From assembly GCA_905221605.1 (NCBI GenBank), contig CAJNDS010000138.1:62001-126000 (forward strand): a stretch of 64,000 nt of DNA. Direction: 5' to 3'. Both the position numbers and the translations under genes were made by a program. Within the stretch, counting starts at the first letter, position 1; each line of letters starts with the position of its first letter. Source of the stretch: Symbiodinium natans (lineage: Eukaryota; Sar; Dinophyceae; Suessiales; Symbiodiniaceae). The notes below the pieces were generated by a model, which searched no databases, was not told where the DNA came from, and saw only the letters and a program-made list of their open reading frames with translations. Below are positions 9,575 to 20,324 of the stretch, piece by piece.

Positions 9575-10335
9575 ATGGCCATGAAAGCTTGCCTGGCACT
9601 TGCCACACTCTGGACATGCCTGTCGTTTCTTGCAATCCCTCCTGGCTCCGGGTGCGTTCCCGCGCTCGCTCAGTCACGCTTTGGGCCACGGCTTCAACAT
9701 GTCGGGTGCATGTCCAGCAATATGCGCAGCCGGACCCGGACTTCTGCATCCAGATCACGTTCCGGACATGTTCAAGTTTCCAGCAAGTGTGTAGTGAGGA
9801 AGAATAGCCTGTCAGCCTGCAGTGTGTTCCGCAAATATGCCCAGCGTGATTTGCCACCATACTTTGGACCAGTTTTGGACGTCTCAGCGGGCAATCATAC
9901 TTGTGCAGTGCGGGCAGACGGTAAGCTCGTCTGCTTTGGAGTCAACAGATCTGGGCAATGCGACGTGCCAGAACGTTTGGGACCAGTTTTGGCAGTCTCA
10001 GCGGGCTTGCGTCATACTTGTGCAGCGCAAGCAGATGGTCAGCTCGCCTGCTTTGGAGACAACGAATATGGGCAATGCGACGTGCCAGCAGACCAGTTTT
10101 GGCAGTCTCAGCGGGCTTGTATCATACTTGTGCAGTGCGGGTAGATGGTCAGCTCGTCTGCTTTGTAGACAACGAATATGGGCAATGCGACGTGCCAGCA
10201 GATTTGGGACCAGTTTTGGCAGTCTCAGCGCGCTTGTATCATACTTGTGCAGTGCGGGTAGATGGTCAGCTCGTCTGCTTTGGAGATAACGAACATGGGC
10301 AATGCGACGTGCCAGCAGATGTGGCACGAGTTTAG
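9575..10335 (+). pseudogene. RCC1-like repeat protein, secreted type, frameshifted
   Basis: ATG at 9575 opens a good signal peptide (MAMKACLALATLWTC, followed by AIPPGSG). An upstream TTG-initiated extension was not used. After a Ser/Arg-rich linker come four units of about 39 residues of the form GPVLAVSAG-xx-HTCAV-R-x-DGQLVCFG-x-N-xx-GQCDVPADL, the RCC1/blade-like repeat. Conserved Cys in HTCAV, LVCFG and GQCDV suggests disulfides, in keeping with secretion. The third unit lacks 7 nt near 10094 (TTTGGGA present in the other units), which shifts the frame and brings a stop at 10142-10144; units three and four stay open in another frame to the stop at 10333-10335. So it is a pseudogene, a shortened 189-residue protein, or an assembly error. 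DNA-level similarity between units points to recent duplication. It is intronless over the repeats and shares its N-terminal layout with 42573-43713. The binding partner is unknown. Confidence 0.75.
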
Positions 10336-10567
10336 TGGGTTAGTGTTTGGACTTGTGCTTGGTACTGCGGGCATATTGTCTGCTCGCCTGCTTCGGAGAC
10401 TGTCATAACAAGTATGATATGCCCAACCGCTGATCATGCAGAAAACCCTAAAACGTGCCATGCAGACCCTCAACCTTAAACCCTAAACCCTTGGATTCGC
10501 CCCGGCTGTGCAGGAGGGGGAAAAATAACCTAAACCCTGAACCCTAAACCCTAAATCCCCTGCCGAG

Positions 10568-10653
10568 GTATGCTTGGGGACGATGATTACCATTCCTTTC
10601 GCGGTCAAGACGCTCTACGCCCGAGGACCGACTGGTGGGCTGGAGGATCGAAA
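10568..10653 (+). CDS. exon-like island
   Basis: Flanked by GCCGAG and GTTGAA. Reads MLGDDDYHSFRGQDALRPRT and then DWWAGGSK. Family unknown. Confidence 0.6.
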
Positions 10654-11382
10654 GTTGAACCCCGAAAGCCCGATAACACCCGAAAAACCCCATGCAACCT
10701 ATAAACCCCTATAAGCCCTGCAAAACCCTACAAGCCATATAAAACCTGTAAGCCCTGTAAACCCCGATTAACGCCCTGTAAGCCCTGTAAAACCCTCAGT
10801 CAAACATCGGGGTTGGAATTCAGGGGCCTTTGCTTTTGGTTTAGGCTTTTGGGCGTGCGGTGGCCCAGGCCGAGAAGTGCGTTCACACTGGGCACTAGGT
10901 TCATTTACTTGTTGTTGTGATTAATGATGTTTGTTCTTCTTCGGGCTTTAGGGTATTAGGGCTCAAAAGAACCGTTACGGTTTTGGGGTTTAGGGTTTCA
11001 TGGTGTTTAGGGAATCAGGGTTTCAGGGCTTCAGGTTGGTTGTAAACAGTCTTCAGCGTAATGCCTTGCAGGCTGCACGCAACAGGGTTTAGGATTGCCT
11101 AGCGGTTCATAAATTATAAGGGAACCACATGCTTGACCTTGCGTCCATATCAAGGTGAGGTTTCGCGGTCTTGAAGCCTGTTACAGAAGATAGGTTCTGT
11201 TATTTTGCCGGCAAGGAAATCCTACACCCTGTACCCATATTCTGGTACTGCAGTTTATCTAGGGTGTAGTACCCTCATTGCCTTCGTGAGGGTTAAACAA
11301 GCAGGGCACCTCTCCCGATGTCGACTTCCTAACCCCACACACACCTGTGCTCAACAAGCATGAGCAGCAGACCCTTCCTTAT

Positions 11383-11480
11383 CTGGGTGGTGCTTTGGGA
11401 AAATTTTAAATTTCTCTTCTTTCCCTTTTACGGGAACCTATTCATAAATAATATTCACAGGGCTTTAAAGCACCACTCAG
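11383..11480. mobile_element. element N2
   Basis: CTGGGTGGTGC and GCACCACTCAG inverted ends; the core TTCTTTCCCTTTTACGGGAA matches N1 but lacks its telomeric insert. Confidence 0.65.
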
Positions 11481-12303
11481 ATATAGTCATGTGCCTTACC
11501 AACAGAGGTGACTCGTTTCCGTCTGCGCCTGACCGGGCACCCTGGTACACCCTGGTACACCCTATAGTAGAAACCAGAAAGTTGGAAACTCAATAGCCTC
11601 AATCCCTAAAAGTAAAGTATGGGGAATCCCAGCACGATTTGTCCTTAAAAAGGTTTCCCACTTTTTGGGGTCTACTGTAAACCAAAGCCACAGGACCCGA
11701 GCGAGCTGTGTTTGGCATACGCATGTGGTGCACGTGTGCCGTGGCTTCTTGGCCTATCGTATACTTGTAGGGTTTAGGGTTGTAGGGTTTAGGGTGTAGG
11801 GTTTGGGGTTCAGGGTTTAGGGTTTAGGGTTAGGGTTTAGGGTTTAGGGTTCAGGGTTTATAGTCTCAGCGGCTTGCGCTCGAACAGGAAGACAGGTAGA
11901 AGGGTGCACACGCACCTGTGGCACATGGGCTTCTTCTCTTGAACTCGCTCGCTCCCCCACGGCCTCGTAGACTATTTATGGCAGTGTTAACTCATGACTC
12001 GCTTGTTTTCTTTGGAGCATATGACGAAGAGACGGCCATAGGAAGCTGTGTTCAAGTGAGCGAAGCCAGTTCTTGCTGATCAGAACATAATCGGCATGTT
12101 GCGCAGCCTGAGTTTGAGATGTTTCCTCAAAGAGATGGGGGGGGGTTCTTAACGAACTTACGAGGATGCCCAGAAATACCGTTATTCCCTTCCGGGGGGT
12201 GGTTCCCCTTACCCTTTTGAGCCAAAAAAAAGGCACTCTTTTCAATGCGAGGTTACTGGGCCCAAAAACCCTAAACCACACACACTACACCCTAAATCCG
12301 ACA

Positions 12304-12380
12304 CCCTAAACCCTAAACCCTAAACCCTAAATACCCTAGCCCTAAACCCTAAACCCTAAACCCTAAACCCTAAACCCTAA
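12304..12380. repeat. CCCTAAA array
   Basis: Nearly uninterrupted CCCTAAA units. Confidence 0.9.
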
Positions 12381-12401
12381 AAAAGCAACAACCCAGTTTA
12401 G

Positions 12402-12500
12402 GCAGTGCATCCCACGGTGCCTTGCAGGCCCGAGGCACACATTTCCTTGCGTGTCAGGAAAGCTGCAGCTCAGGAGGGCTGCCACGCCGCGATGTCATAT
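12402..12500 (+). CDS. exon-like island with a TTTAG acceptor
   Basis: Follows CAGTTTAG and ends at GTCATA. Thirty-three codons open with AVHPTVPCRPEAHISLRV. The acceptor TTTAG may itself be telomere-derived. Confidence 0.5.
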
Positions 12501-12504
12501 GTCA

Positions 12505-12563
12505 TATTAGGGTTTAGGGTTTAGGGTTTAGGGTTTAGGGTTTAGGGTTTAGGGTTTAGGGTC
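12505..12563. repeat. TTTAGGG array
   Basis: Eight to nine TTTAGGG units. A CCCTAAA array of opposite orientation lies 110 bp downstream at about 12675-12738. Confidence 0.9.
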
Positions 12564-13591
12564 CCACCAGGGCTCCTCTGCGCCTGTGTTCTCCCTCCGC
12601 GGCTGTGTTCTCCCTCTGCGGCTGTGTTCTCGTCGCCTTACAAAACTGTGGTGCAAGATGACGGCCAGGGCCCACTGAACCCTAAACCCTAAACCCTAAA
12701 CCCTAAACCCTAAACCCTAAACCCTAAACCCTAAACCCCGGATTGGTCACAGAAAAAGGCACACCAAACCCGCCCACGCAAAAGGTATGCGAACCTTGGG
12801 GAGCAATCCCAAGGAGCCCTGGTTACCTGTGAGGCTGGCCCTTGGGGGCCAAGGCCCAATTTTTTCAGGAACTGGGGCTGGTTGCCACATTTTTGGGACA
12901 CCAAAACTTTCTTGGAACCAAAAAGGGCTTTGGCGTTTGATAGTCAAGGTGCAAGGGCCAACATATGCTACAGATCCACAGGTATTTCATCTTGAAAAGG
13001 GACTGCGCAGCTCAAAATCGCAAGATGGCATCTTCTCGCGCCGACAAACAACAAGAAGCCCAGAAAGCTTGGATTATATTCAGCAGAAACCTTGCCACGA
13101 ACATTGCAAGCTCTAAGGGAAACCCGAGAAGTCAGGTGTTGCTGGGTTCGGGTGTTCTCCAGCTTCCTACGTATGTGGCATCATATACCCGTAGAAACTA
13201 CTGAAATCTTTCAACCAGTTTTCAGCCTTTAAAACCTTAACCTCGAATCTCGAACCTTTTTAACCTTCAGCCCGAAACCAACCCTGGGCCCGAAACCTAT
13301 AGCTTTTCTTGAAAAAACACAAACATGCATGACTGCACTGAAGCCGAAGGGCCACGAGTTGGCAGCTTTTTAGCAATGCTAGACTTTGTTGGGCGGTTTG
13401 GGCTTGTACAATTGAGAGAAAACTTAAATTACTGGTGACGTGTTCGCCTTTTCCTCGGTTTCTCGTTTGGTGGCCTGTGCTTTCGGTTTGCTGCGACATG
13501 CGCGGCTCTCGCTGCAACACGATTCCTACAAAACTGCCAGGCTTTCCGCGCAAATTTGTGAAAGTTGGGAAATTTGGGGATGCATTATGCT

Positions 13592-13706
13592 TCGGGACAA
13601 TTCCTACGGTTCTGAGCCCCGTTTCTACGGTTCCGGGCCCATTTTCTACGGTTCCGGGCCCGATTTCTACGGTTCCGGGTCCGATTTCTACGGTTCCGGG
13701 CCTGAT
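13592..13706. repeat. 21-bp minisatellite
   Basis: Five units around TTCTACGGTTCCGGGCCCGA. The period is a multiple of three, so long open frames exist on both strands across it (13435-13812 and 13260-13868). I do not call either a gene, although this 0.9-kb stretch has few telomeric units. Confidence 0.85.
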
Positions 13707-15007
13707 TAGGAGAATTTTGGCAAAGGGAGCTTGGGGCGGGCCGGCTGGAAAAGAGGATTGGGCTTCAGCAGAGAATCCTTTAAAGATGCAGGAGGTCTTA
13801 TGGTGTAGGTGAGTATGTGTGGGGGCCGAAACTACGAGGTTCCATGCGCAGGAGACCAAAGGAAACAAACCCTTCCAACCCTAAACCCCAAGGCCTTAAA
13901 CCCCACACCCAACACTAAGATCCATGACCGCCAAACCCTTAAGCTCTCGCCTAAAATCTTACAATCCCTAATCCCCTCAACTTGCAACCCTATAAGCCCT
14001 TCTGTTTTTTCGCGTTCAGAATGGTCAGTCGAGGCTTGAAGTGGAGTCGGGGCGGGGATGGTGTTTCTGTGTATTAGTTCTGCACTGGTAGTGGGAATAA
14101 CCCGATGAAAGCTTGCAGTGCTATTTGGAAGACTGTCTCTCTCAATGAAGCCAGAATTGCTGGGGGAGGGGGCGAAATCTGTGCATCCGCGCACCAGACC
14201 CCTAAGAGCCAACCCTACACCCTAGTAAATCAGACATCTCTCTACACCCCAGCCCGAAAAGCTTTGAGCATCAACGCCCGAACTGCTTGCTGCCTATAAG
14301 TTTCTTGGTTAGCGCTGCATTTCCTGCTTAGTCCGTGATAAACATTGATAAACCCGGCTTTCAATGGCCAGGAATGGTTCCAGGACCCCTGTTCGGAACC
14401 AGTTCCTGAAATGAGGGTCTTCCGAGCCAGTTGCCTCGGAGGCTGGTTACCAGAATGGTTCCTGATATATGGGTTACTGGGCTCCTTGGGAATTGAGCCC
14501 TAAAAGATTTTATGGTTCATGTACCTGAAATCATTTTTTAGTAGCATGGGGTGTTATTTCTCCACTTTTTGGGGTTCATGTTGCCCCGAGGGAAGCCATT
14601 CTTTCTTCACAGTCCTGCTTGCGTGGAGGGGGGGGTGCCTTGCAATTGGACGCCAACAGTCCTTGCTTGATTGGGTGTGGCCCACACCGGGGACACCCAA
14701 ACCCCTGCAAAAAAGTCCACCTTACGACAGGAACACCAACCCTTAAGAGGGCACCCTTTCTTGTCGGAATGCCCACCCCCCCCCCCCCCCCACCCCCTCA
14801 GTAATTCCCAAAAAGTCCCTAACAACACCGACGCGCAATGTGCTTGAGGTTTCAGTGCTGGTGCCCACGATGGTGGCCGTCGCCCAAGGGATGAGGGAGA
14901 CCGCCGTTCTGTCCTTGAGCCTTTGAAACGCAAAACTTGGTTTTTCTTCGTAGGGAAGGCATCAGGCACCCTATTATGTTCCCTTAAAGGGCAACAATAG
15001 GGGATGT

Positions 15008-15066
15008 AAGGTAAACCCTCTAGAAGTAAGGTTTACATTGCTATTCTCTTGGTGAGTGTATATAGG
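15008..15066. repeat. family K, partial copy
   Basis: Shares AAGGTTTACATT and TTGGTGAGTGTATATAGGG with 37464-37602. Confidence 0.45.
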
Positions 15067-15309
15067 GCTTGGCGGGGGGTTGTTATGAGTTTCGGGTTTA
15101 GGTGTTCAAACAAAGGCTTTTAGGCTTTGAGGTTTTAATGTTTTGGTGTTGCAGGCTTTAAGGATTTAGTAGGGGCATATGGTTTGCGTAAGGGGTTTTG
15201 ACATAGGGGGTGTAGGGATATGGGATGTCCTCTTAGGGAGACGAGAAATAAGAACCCTAGTAGCCTACACCCTACAAGAAGTATGTTCTTGGTGCAGGGT
15301 GCCTTTCAG

Positions 15310-15363
15310 GATTCTGGCATAGTTCTTGCCAACAGGGTGCTTGCGGTTCTGCAGTGCAAAGAC
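15310..15363 (+). CDS. exon-like island
   Basis: The acceptor is gtgcctttcag and the donor GTGCCT. Eighteen codons read DSGIVLANRVLAVLQCKD. Confidence 0.65.
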
Positions 15364-15411
15364 GTGCCTGCATATTGAAACACTCAATCCCTTCATCATC
15401 CTTCCTTTTAG

Positions 15412-15470
15412 TGGCCATGGTTGTTCGATTTGGTGCTGGCGTATTTCTGCGCCTAGAAGAGAGGGACATC
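15412..15470 (+). CDS. exon-like island abutting C2
   Basis: Acceptor catccttccttttag. Reads AMVVRFGAGVFLRLEERDI and runs to the TTGGGATG end of C2; the donor is unclear. Confidence 0.6.
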
Positions 15471-15694
15471 TTGGGATGTTTCCCCCGAGACAGACAGTCC
15501 TTACTAGGAATTATAATAGGGGGTACTGAAATTCCTTATTAAGGACTGTTACAGGGTGGGGCCCCCTAGTTATAAGTAGAGTTATAAGGGCCCTAAATTG
15601 GGTTATAAGGACCCTAAGTTAGGTTATAAGTCCCTTAACTACAGTTAGTATAGTAAGGGGGCCCCACCCTGTAGTATAAGGGCGCAACTCCCAA
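15471..15694. mobile_element. element C2, interrupted by D1
   Basis: The left end TTGGGATGTTTCCCCC and a core with AAGGACTGTTA match family C. The remainder (GTATAAGGG to CTCCCAA) resumes after D1, so C2 was split by a later insertion. Confidence 0.75.
15552..15671 (-). mobile_element. element D1, 120-bp TIR element nested in C2
   Basis: The ends CAGGGTGGGGCCCCC and GGGGGCCCCACCCTG are perfect inverted repeats. TA flanks both sides, like the TA duplication of Tc1/mariner-type transposons. It is the reverse complement of D2 with only two visible differences. Confidence 0.85.
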
Positions 15695-15786
15695 CCTGAG
15701 TCAAGGCTAAGAGCTTAGGCCGGGGGCGGGGGGAGTTTGTCCTGGACGCTGGGGGATTTCTGGGCTTGGGATACACCCCTTTGTAG

Positions 15787-15914
15787 CCTAAACCCTAAAC
15801 CCTAAACCCTAAACCCTAAACCCTAAACCCTAAACCCTAAACCCTAAACCCTAAACCCTAAACCCTAAACCCTAAACCCTAAACCCTAAACCCTAAACCC
15901 TAAACCCTAAACCC
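15787..15914. repeat. CCCTAAA array
   Basis: About eighteen uninterrupted CCCTAAA units. Confidence 0.95.
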
Positions 15915-15981
15915 AGCCAGAGTGCGCCAGATGACGCCCTTAGACTCGAAGACGAGCAAGATGCCAGTTTGGGGGGGATGG

Positions 15982-16139
15982 TTGGGATGTTCCCCCTTAG
16001 ACTCACAGCTCTTAATAGGGAGTATAGTACCACTCTAAACCCCAAACCCCAAACCCCAAACCCTAAACCCTAAACCCTAAACCCTAAACCCCTATTCTAA
16101 TCCATAATCAGTACTTAGTATACAGGGGGAACATCCCAA
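15982..16139. mobile_element. element C3 with a telomeric insert
   Basis: TTGGGATGTTCCCCC and GGGGGAACATCCCAA are inverted ends. About 60 bp of CCCCAAA/CCCTAAA units at 16033-16092 occupies the middle. Confidence 0.75.
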
Positions 16140-16140
16140 G

Positions 16141-16230
16141 AGGGGTGGTCTCGACGCAAGAAGGACCACACTCTTCTCCAACGACACCTTTGAGACCGAC
16201 CCCATCCCGACCGATCTGCCGCTTGAATTC
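16141..16230 (+). CDS. exon-like island after C3
   Basis: Follows the CCCAAG at the C3 end and reads RGGLDARRTTLFSNDTFETD and then PIPTDLPLEFP. A CCCTAAA array follows, with no obvious GT donor. Confidence 0.5.
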
Positions 16231-16433
16231 CCTAAGCCCTAAACCCTAAACCCTAAACCCTAAACCCTAAACCCTAAACCCTAAAGATGTTCCCGGCTTG
16301 AGAAGCTCGAGGAGGTTGTTTTGCTTTATGATAGGGCTGAACCAGCCTTGTCATGAAGATCTAAGGGCGCAAGGTTTATCTGTTGAACCCTGGCCATGAT
16401 CTCCAGTTGACCACGCAGGCTTCTCGATTTCAG

Positions 16434-16497
16434 GTTTGAGGCATGTGCCTTTACTGCATGGCAGCCGCGAGACCCCTGCTGGTACACGTTTCAGACA
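16434..16497 (+). CDS. exon with canonical splice sites
   Basis: Acceptor ctcgatttcag, donor GTAAGG. One base plus FEACAFTAWQPRDPCWYTFQ and T. One of the clearest exons in the window. Confidence 0.7.
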
Positions 16498-16734
16498 GTA
16501 AGGCCGCCAGATGTGGGCTTAGGGTTGAGGGTTTAGGGTTTGGGGTTGAAGGTTTAGGTTTAGGGTTCAGGGACGTATAAAACCCTAAACCCTAAACCCT
16601 AAACCCTAAACCCTAAACCCTAAACCCTAAACCCGTGAGCAACACATGAGAAAGTCGTGGCAGCTGCCAAGAACGGCCACTTCGGTGATCATTTCCCGCT
16701 TCTTCTTCGCTGCAGTTGTGCTTCGACGGCAATG

Positions 16735-16855
16735 TAAGGGGTTTAGGGTTTTGGGTTTAGGGTTTAGGGTTAGGGTTTAGGGTTTAGGGTTTAGGGTTTA
16801 GGGTTTAGGGTTTAGGGTTTAGGGTTTAGGGTTTGGGGCTTGGGGCTTAGGGTTT
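16735..16855. repeat. TTTAGGG array
   Basis: Starts at a GTAAGG donor-like sequence (16735) and runs about 15 units. Confidence 0.9.
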
Positions 16856-16986
16856 AGGGTTTCTAAGGGTTGAGGGCAGCGTATCTTAGTTTCGACACGA
16901 AGGTTTGAACCCGGCAGGTGTGGGAGTAAGAGTCCTGGTTCAACCGAGCAAGAGTTTGCTTCTCCAGGCACGTCTGATGGTTGAAG

Positions 16987-17044
16987 AAAGTGGCCAACGC
17001 TCCAAAGCCAGATGCAAAAGTATTTCTTCAGGGACGCTGCTCAG
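16987..17044 (+). CDS. exon-like island before the minisatellite
   Basis: Follows TTGAAG and ends at GTCACA. Reads KVANAPKPDAKVFLQGRCS. An overlapping frame (VGVRVLVQPSKSLL, from 16918) is also open. Confidence 0.5.
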
Positions 17045-17064
17045 GTCACAAGTGCACCCACATG

Positions 17065-17355
17065 ACACACACACACACACCCACACACGCACACACGCAC
17101 ACACGCACACACGCACACACGCACACACGCACACACGCACACACGCACACACGCACACACGCACACACGCACACACGCACACACGCACACACGCACACAC
17201 GCACACACGCACACACGCACACACGCACACACGCACACACGCACACACTCACACACGCACACACGCACACACGCACACACGCACACACGCACACACGCAC
17301 ACACGCACACACGCACACACGCACACACGCACACACGCACACACGCACACACGCA
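17065..17355. repeat. ACACACGC 8-bp minisatellite
   Basis: About 35 near-perfect octamers with a single C to T change near 17246. All long frames across it (Thr/His/Arg/Ala repeats) are artefacts of the repeat. Confidence 0.95.
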
Positions 17356-17369
17356 CCAACGCACACACA

Positions 17370-17792
17370 CACACACACAACACACACGCACACAACACAA
17401 CACACACGCACACAACACACAACGCACAATACACAACACACAACACACAACACACAACACACAACACACAACACACAGCACACAGCACACAGCACACAAC
17501 ACACAAAACACAACACACAACACACAACTCACAACTCACAACTCACAACTCACAACTCACAACTCACAACACACAACACACAACACACAACACACAACAC
17601 ACAACACACAACACACAACACACAACACACAACACACAACACACAACACACAACACACAACACACAACTCACAACTCACAACTCACAACTCACAACTCAC
17701 AACACACAACACACAACACACAACACACAACACACGACACACGACACACAACACACAACACACAACACACAACACACACACACACACACAAA
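17370..17792. repeat. AACACAC 7-bp minisatellite with higher-order blocks
   Basis: The period changes from 8 to 7. AACACAC blocks alternate with two blocks of the variant AACTCAC (17522-17569 and 17663-17705) plus single AGCACAC and GACACAC runs. Confidence 0.9.
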
Positions 17793-17958
17793 CACGTATA
17801 CCAAGAATCGTAAGGAACACTGTACACACTCACCGATATAGCAGTTATTCTCGACCCTACCTTGTCTGTCTTCTTGCGCCTTTGGGTTTTTTTCTAAACC
17901 CTCAACCCTCAACCCTAAACCCTAAACCCCAAACCGACGAAAAAAGTCTTCGTTTTAG

Positions 17959-18040
17959 GCCGGTCTTGCTGCGGCACATGGGCCCACGAAGTGGAATCGG
18001 TACTGCCTGGGAGGCAAGAGAGAGATGTCGCCTCTTGTGG
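17959..18040 (+). CDS. exon-like island with a TTTTAG acceptor
   Basis: Follows CTTCGTTTTAG. Reads AGLAAAHGPTKWNRYCLGG and then KREMSPLVG. The donor is unclear in the G-rich tract that follows. Confidence 0.6.
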
Positions 18041-18164
18041 GGGGGGGTGGGTTAGGGTTTAGGGTTTAGGGTTTGGGGTTTAGGCTCAGGTTTACATAGA
18101 GGGCAGCTTCCGAGTTTGTTGTGATTGGGAGCTCTTGGGTTTTACCTCCGGGCTACTGAAACCG

Positions 18165-18167
18165 CCG

Positions 18168-18211
<44 letters not shown>

Positions 18212-18222
18212 AAAAAAAAAAA
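18165..18222. repeat. C(n)A(n) homopolymer pair
   Basis: Over 30 C followed by about 21 A. Length is probably unreliable. Confidence 0.85.
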
Positions 18223-18232
18223 ATAGTTATGG

Positions 18233-18331
18233 GGTTCTTAAGGGAGGGGGGGGTTCATGGGGTCCTAGTAGTAGGGAGTATTCGGGAACTTGAGTTACAT
18301 ACCTCCCTTGAACCCCCCCCCCCCTCCCTGC
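18233..18331. mobile_element. element F2
   Basis: GGGTTCTTAAGGGAGGGG at the left and CTTGAACCCCCCCCCCCTCC at the right; family F. Confidence 0.6.
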
Positions 18332-18658
18332 AGAACTCTGCGACCGATGCTGCACTGTAGAGACCGACTGCTTGCAGTCTCTCTTGCAGCAGTACACTGT
18401 TACACAGACCATAAACCCTTCAGGTTTTGTTTCGTCCAGAAGGAGCTGCCTGCAACTATGCGAGCGAACAGAGCCCTAAGCCCCAAATCCCCAAAACAAG
18501 ATTCCTTTGAACAGGACCCCAAAAACAAAAGGACCTCAACCCTAAACCCTAAACCCTAAACCCCAAACCCTAACCCCCCCCCCCTCCCTTGAGACTAGAG
18601 AAGAAAAAAAACAAAAAAAACCGTGCTTGCACAGACCCGGCACCCTCAGCCTGTTCAG

Positions 18659-18701
18659 GCTATCGGCGCAGAGCGAAGACTGTGAAGACGCAGGAGCCAT
18701 G
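18659..18701 (+). CDS. exon-like island
   Basis: Acceptor cagcctgttcag, donor GTGGGG. Reads LSAQSEDCEDAGAM in the first complete frame. Confidence 0.55.
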
Positions 18702-19565
18702 GTGGGGCTTGGGGCTTGGGGCTTGGAGTTTTGGGCTTTGGGCTTTAGGGCTGAGGGTCTTGGGTTTGGGCCTTTGGGGCTTACTTGCGGCTCAAGGCTT
18801 GGGGCTTAAGGCTCAGGGCTTTAGGGCGTAGGGCTGTCGGGCTTAGAGTTTAGGGCTTTGGGGCTTAGGGCTTTGGGGCTTAGGGCGTAGGGTTTTTAGG
18901 GTTTAGGGCTTTAGGGGGTTCAGGGTTTAGGGTTTAGAGGGTTGTTTGGGTATATGTGCTTTGCGGCCATTTTCATTGTTACAAATAAGTTGGGCTCTCC
19001 TGTCAGGTTTGCGAGTTTAGGGCTCACCCCGAGCCCAGATCCTTAGTTGTGGTATTATACCCGTAGATCAGCCTCCCCCCCCCCCCCCCCCCCCCTGGCG
19101 CAGAACCCTAAACCCTAAACCCTAAACCCTAAACCCTAAACCCTAAACCCTAAACCCTAAACCCTAAACCCTAAACCCTAAACCCTAAAACCTAAACATA
19201 CTCGTTGTTCCATCCTGGAAGCCCCGCCACATACCCCGCTACACTTACTGATGGCTATGGGATGCCCAGACATACTCTTAGTCCATTTTTTAGGAGCAGA
19301 GGTTCCTTCAGAAACTCCAAGAAGAACACTTTGTTTCATTCTTTGGCCCCTGTGGAACCTAAACCCTAAACCCCCCAAAAAATGCCCTGCATTGATACGC
19401 CCTTGCGCAAGGGGTTTCCGGCAAGGGCTTAGGGTTCAGGAGCTATCTGTAAGGCTTAGGTTTTTTTGTTTTTTTTGGGCGGGGGGGTGGGGAGCTCCTA
19501 CAGTATAGTGTTTAGGGTTTAGGGTTTCGGGTTTAGGGTTTAGGGTTTAGGGTTTAGGATAAGAG

Positions 19566-19622
19566 AAACGAGAGCCACCCAGGATCAACTAGCGGACGGC
19601 GAGCAGACCAGTGAGGAGTCGG
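19566..19622 (+). CDS. exon-like island
   Basis: Ends at GTGAGG. Reads TRATQDQLADGEQTSEES. The exact start among several AGs is uncertain. Confidence 0.5.
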
Positions 19623-19825
19623 GTGAGGTGGGTTTAGGCCTTGGGGGTCGTTAGGGGACTAGGGTTTAGAGTTTAGGGGTTTAGGGTTTAGGGTTTAGGT
19701 CGGGGTTAGGTTTCTTCGGAAACATTTTCGCAAAAGCCATGGCACACTAAACCCACACCCCGAAACGCCTGAACCCTAATCCTCAAATCCCTAAACTCCC
19801 AAACCCTCAACTCAACCCTGAAACC

Positions 19826-20042
19826 TAAACCCTAAACCCTAAACCCTAAACCCTAAACCCTAAACCCTAAACCCTAAACCCTAAACCCTAAACCCTAAAC
19901 CCTAAACCCTAAACCCTAAACCCTAAACCCTAAACCCTAAACCCTAAACCCTAAACCCTAAACCCTAAACCCTAAACCCTAAACCCTAAACCCTAAACCC
20001 TAAACCCTAAACCCTAAACCCTAAACCCTAAACCCTAAACCC
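19826..20042. repeat. longest CCCTAAA array
   Basis: About thirty uninterrupted CCCTAAA units, the longest pure telomeric tract in the window. Confidence 0.97.
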
Positions 20043-20324
20043 TCAACTCCAAATCTCCCCGTAAACCCTACACCCTAAACCGCACAACCCCAAACTCGCT
20101 ACCCCCCACCATGACACTATCATGTGCTGAAGAACCACCCAAAATACAACATTCTGCCTTATAAGGGCAATATAGGGGATTTATATAACCCCACCCATGA
20201 CAGGCTTCAGACACCCAAACTCCCTAAACCCTACACCCTAGACCCCAACACCTTAAACTCCCTAAACCCCACCAGGACAGCCCTAAACCCTAAACCCTAA
20301 ACTCCCTAAACCCTAAATACCAAG

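Noticed and set aside
9998-10473. Minus-strand and shifted frames over the RCC1 repeats
   Set aside because: They are shadows created by the tandem repeat; the + strand frame has the family motif.
13260-13868. 202-residue minus frame and 125-residue + frame
   Set aside because: Both run through a 21-bp minisatellite whose period keeps frames open; no recognisable domain and no clear splice support.
16905-17841. Two + strand frames of about 290-300 residues and several minus frames rich in Thr/His or Cys/Val
   Set aside because: They are translations of the AC-rich minisatellite, open in all frames because of its composition and period.
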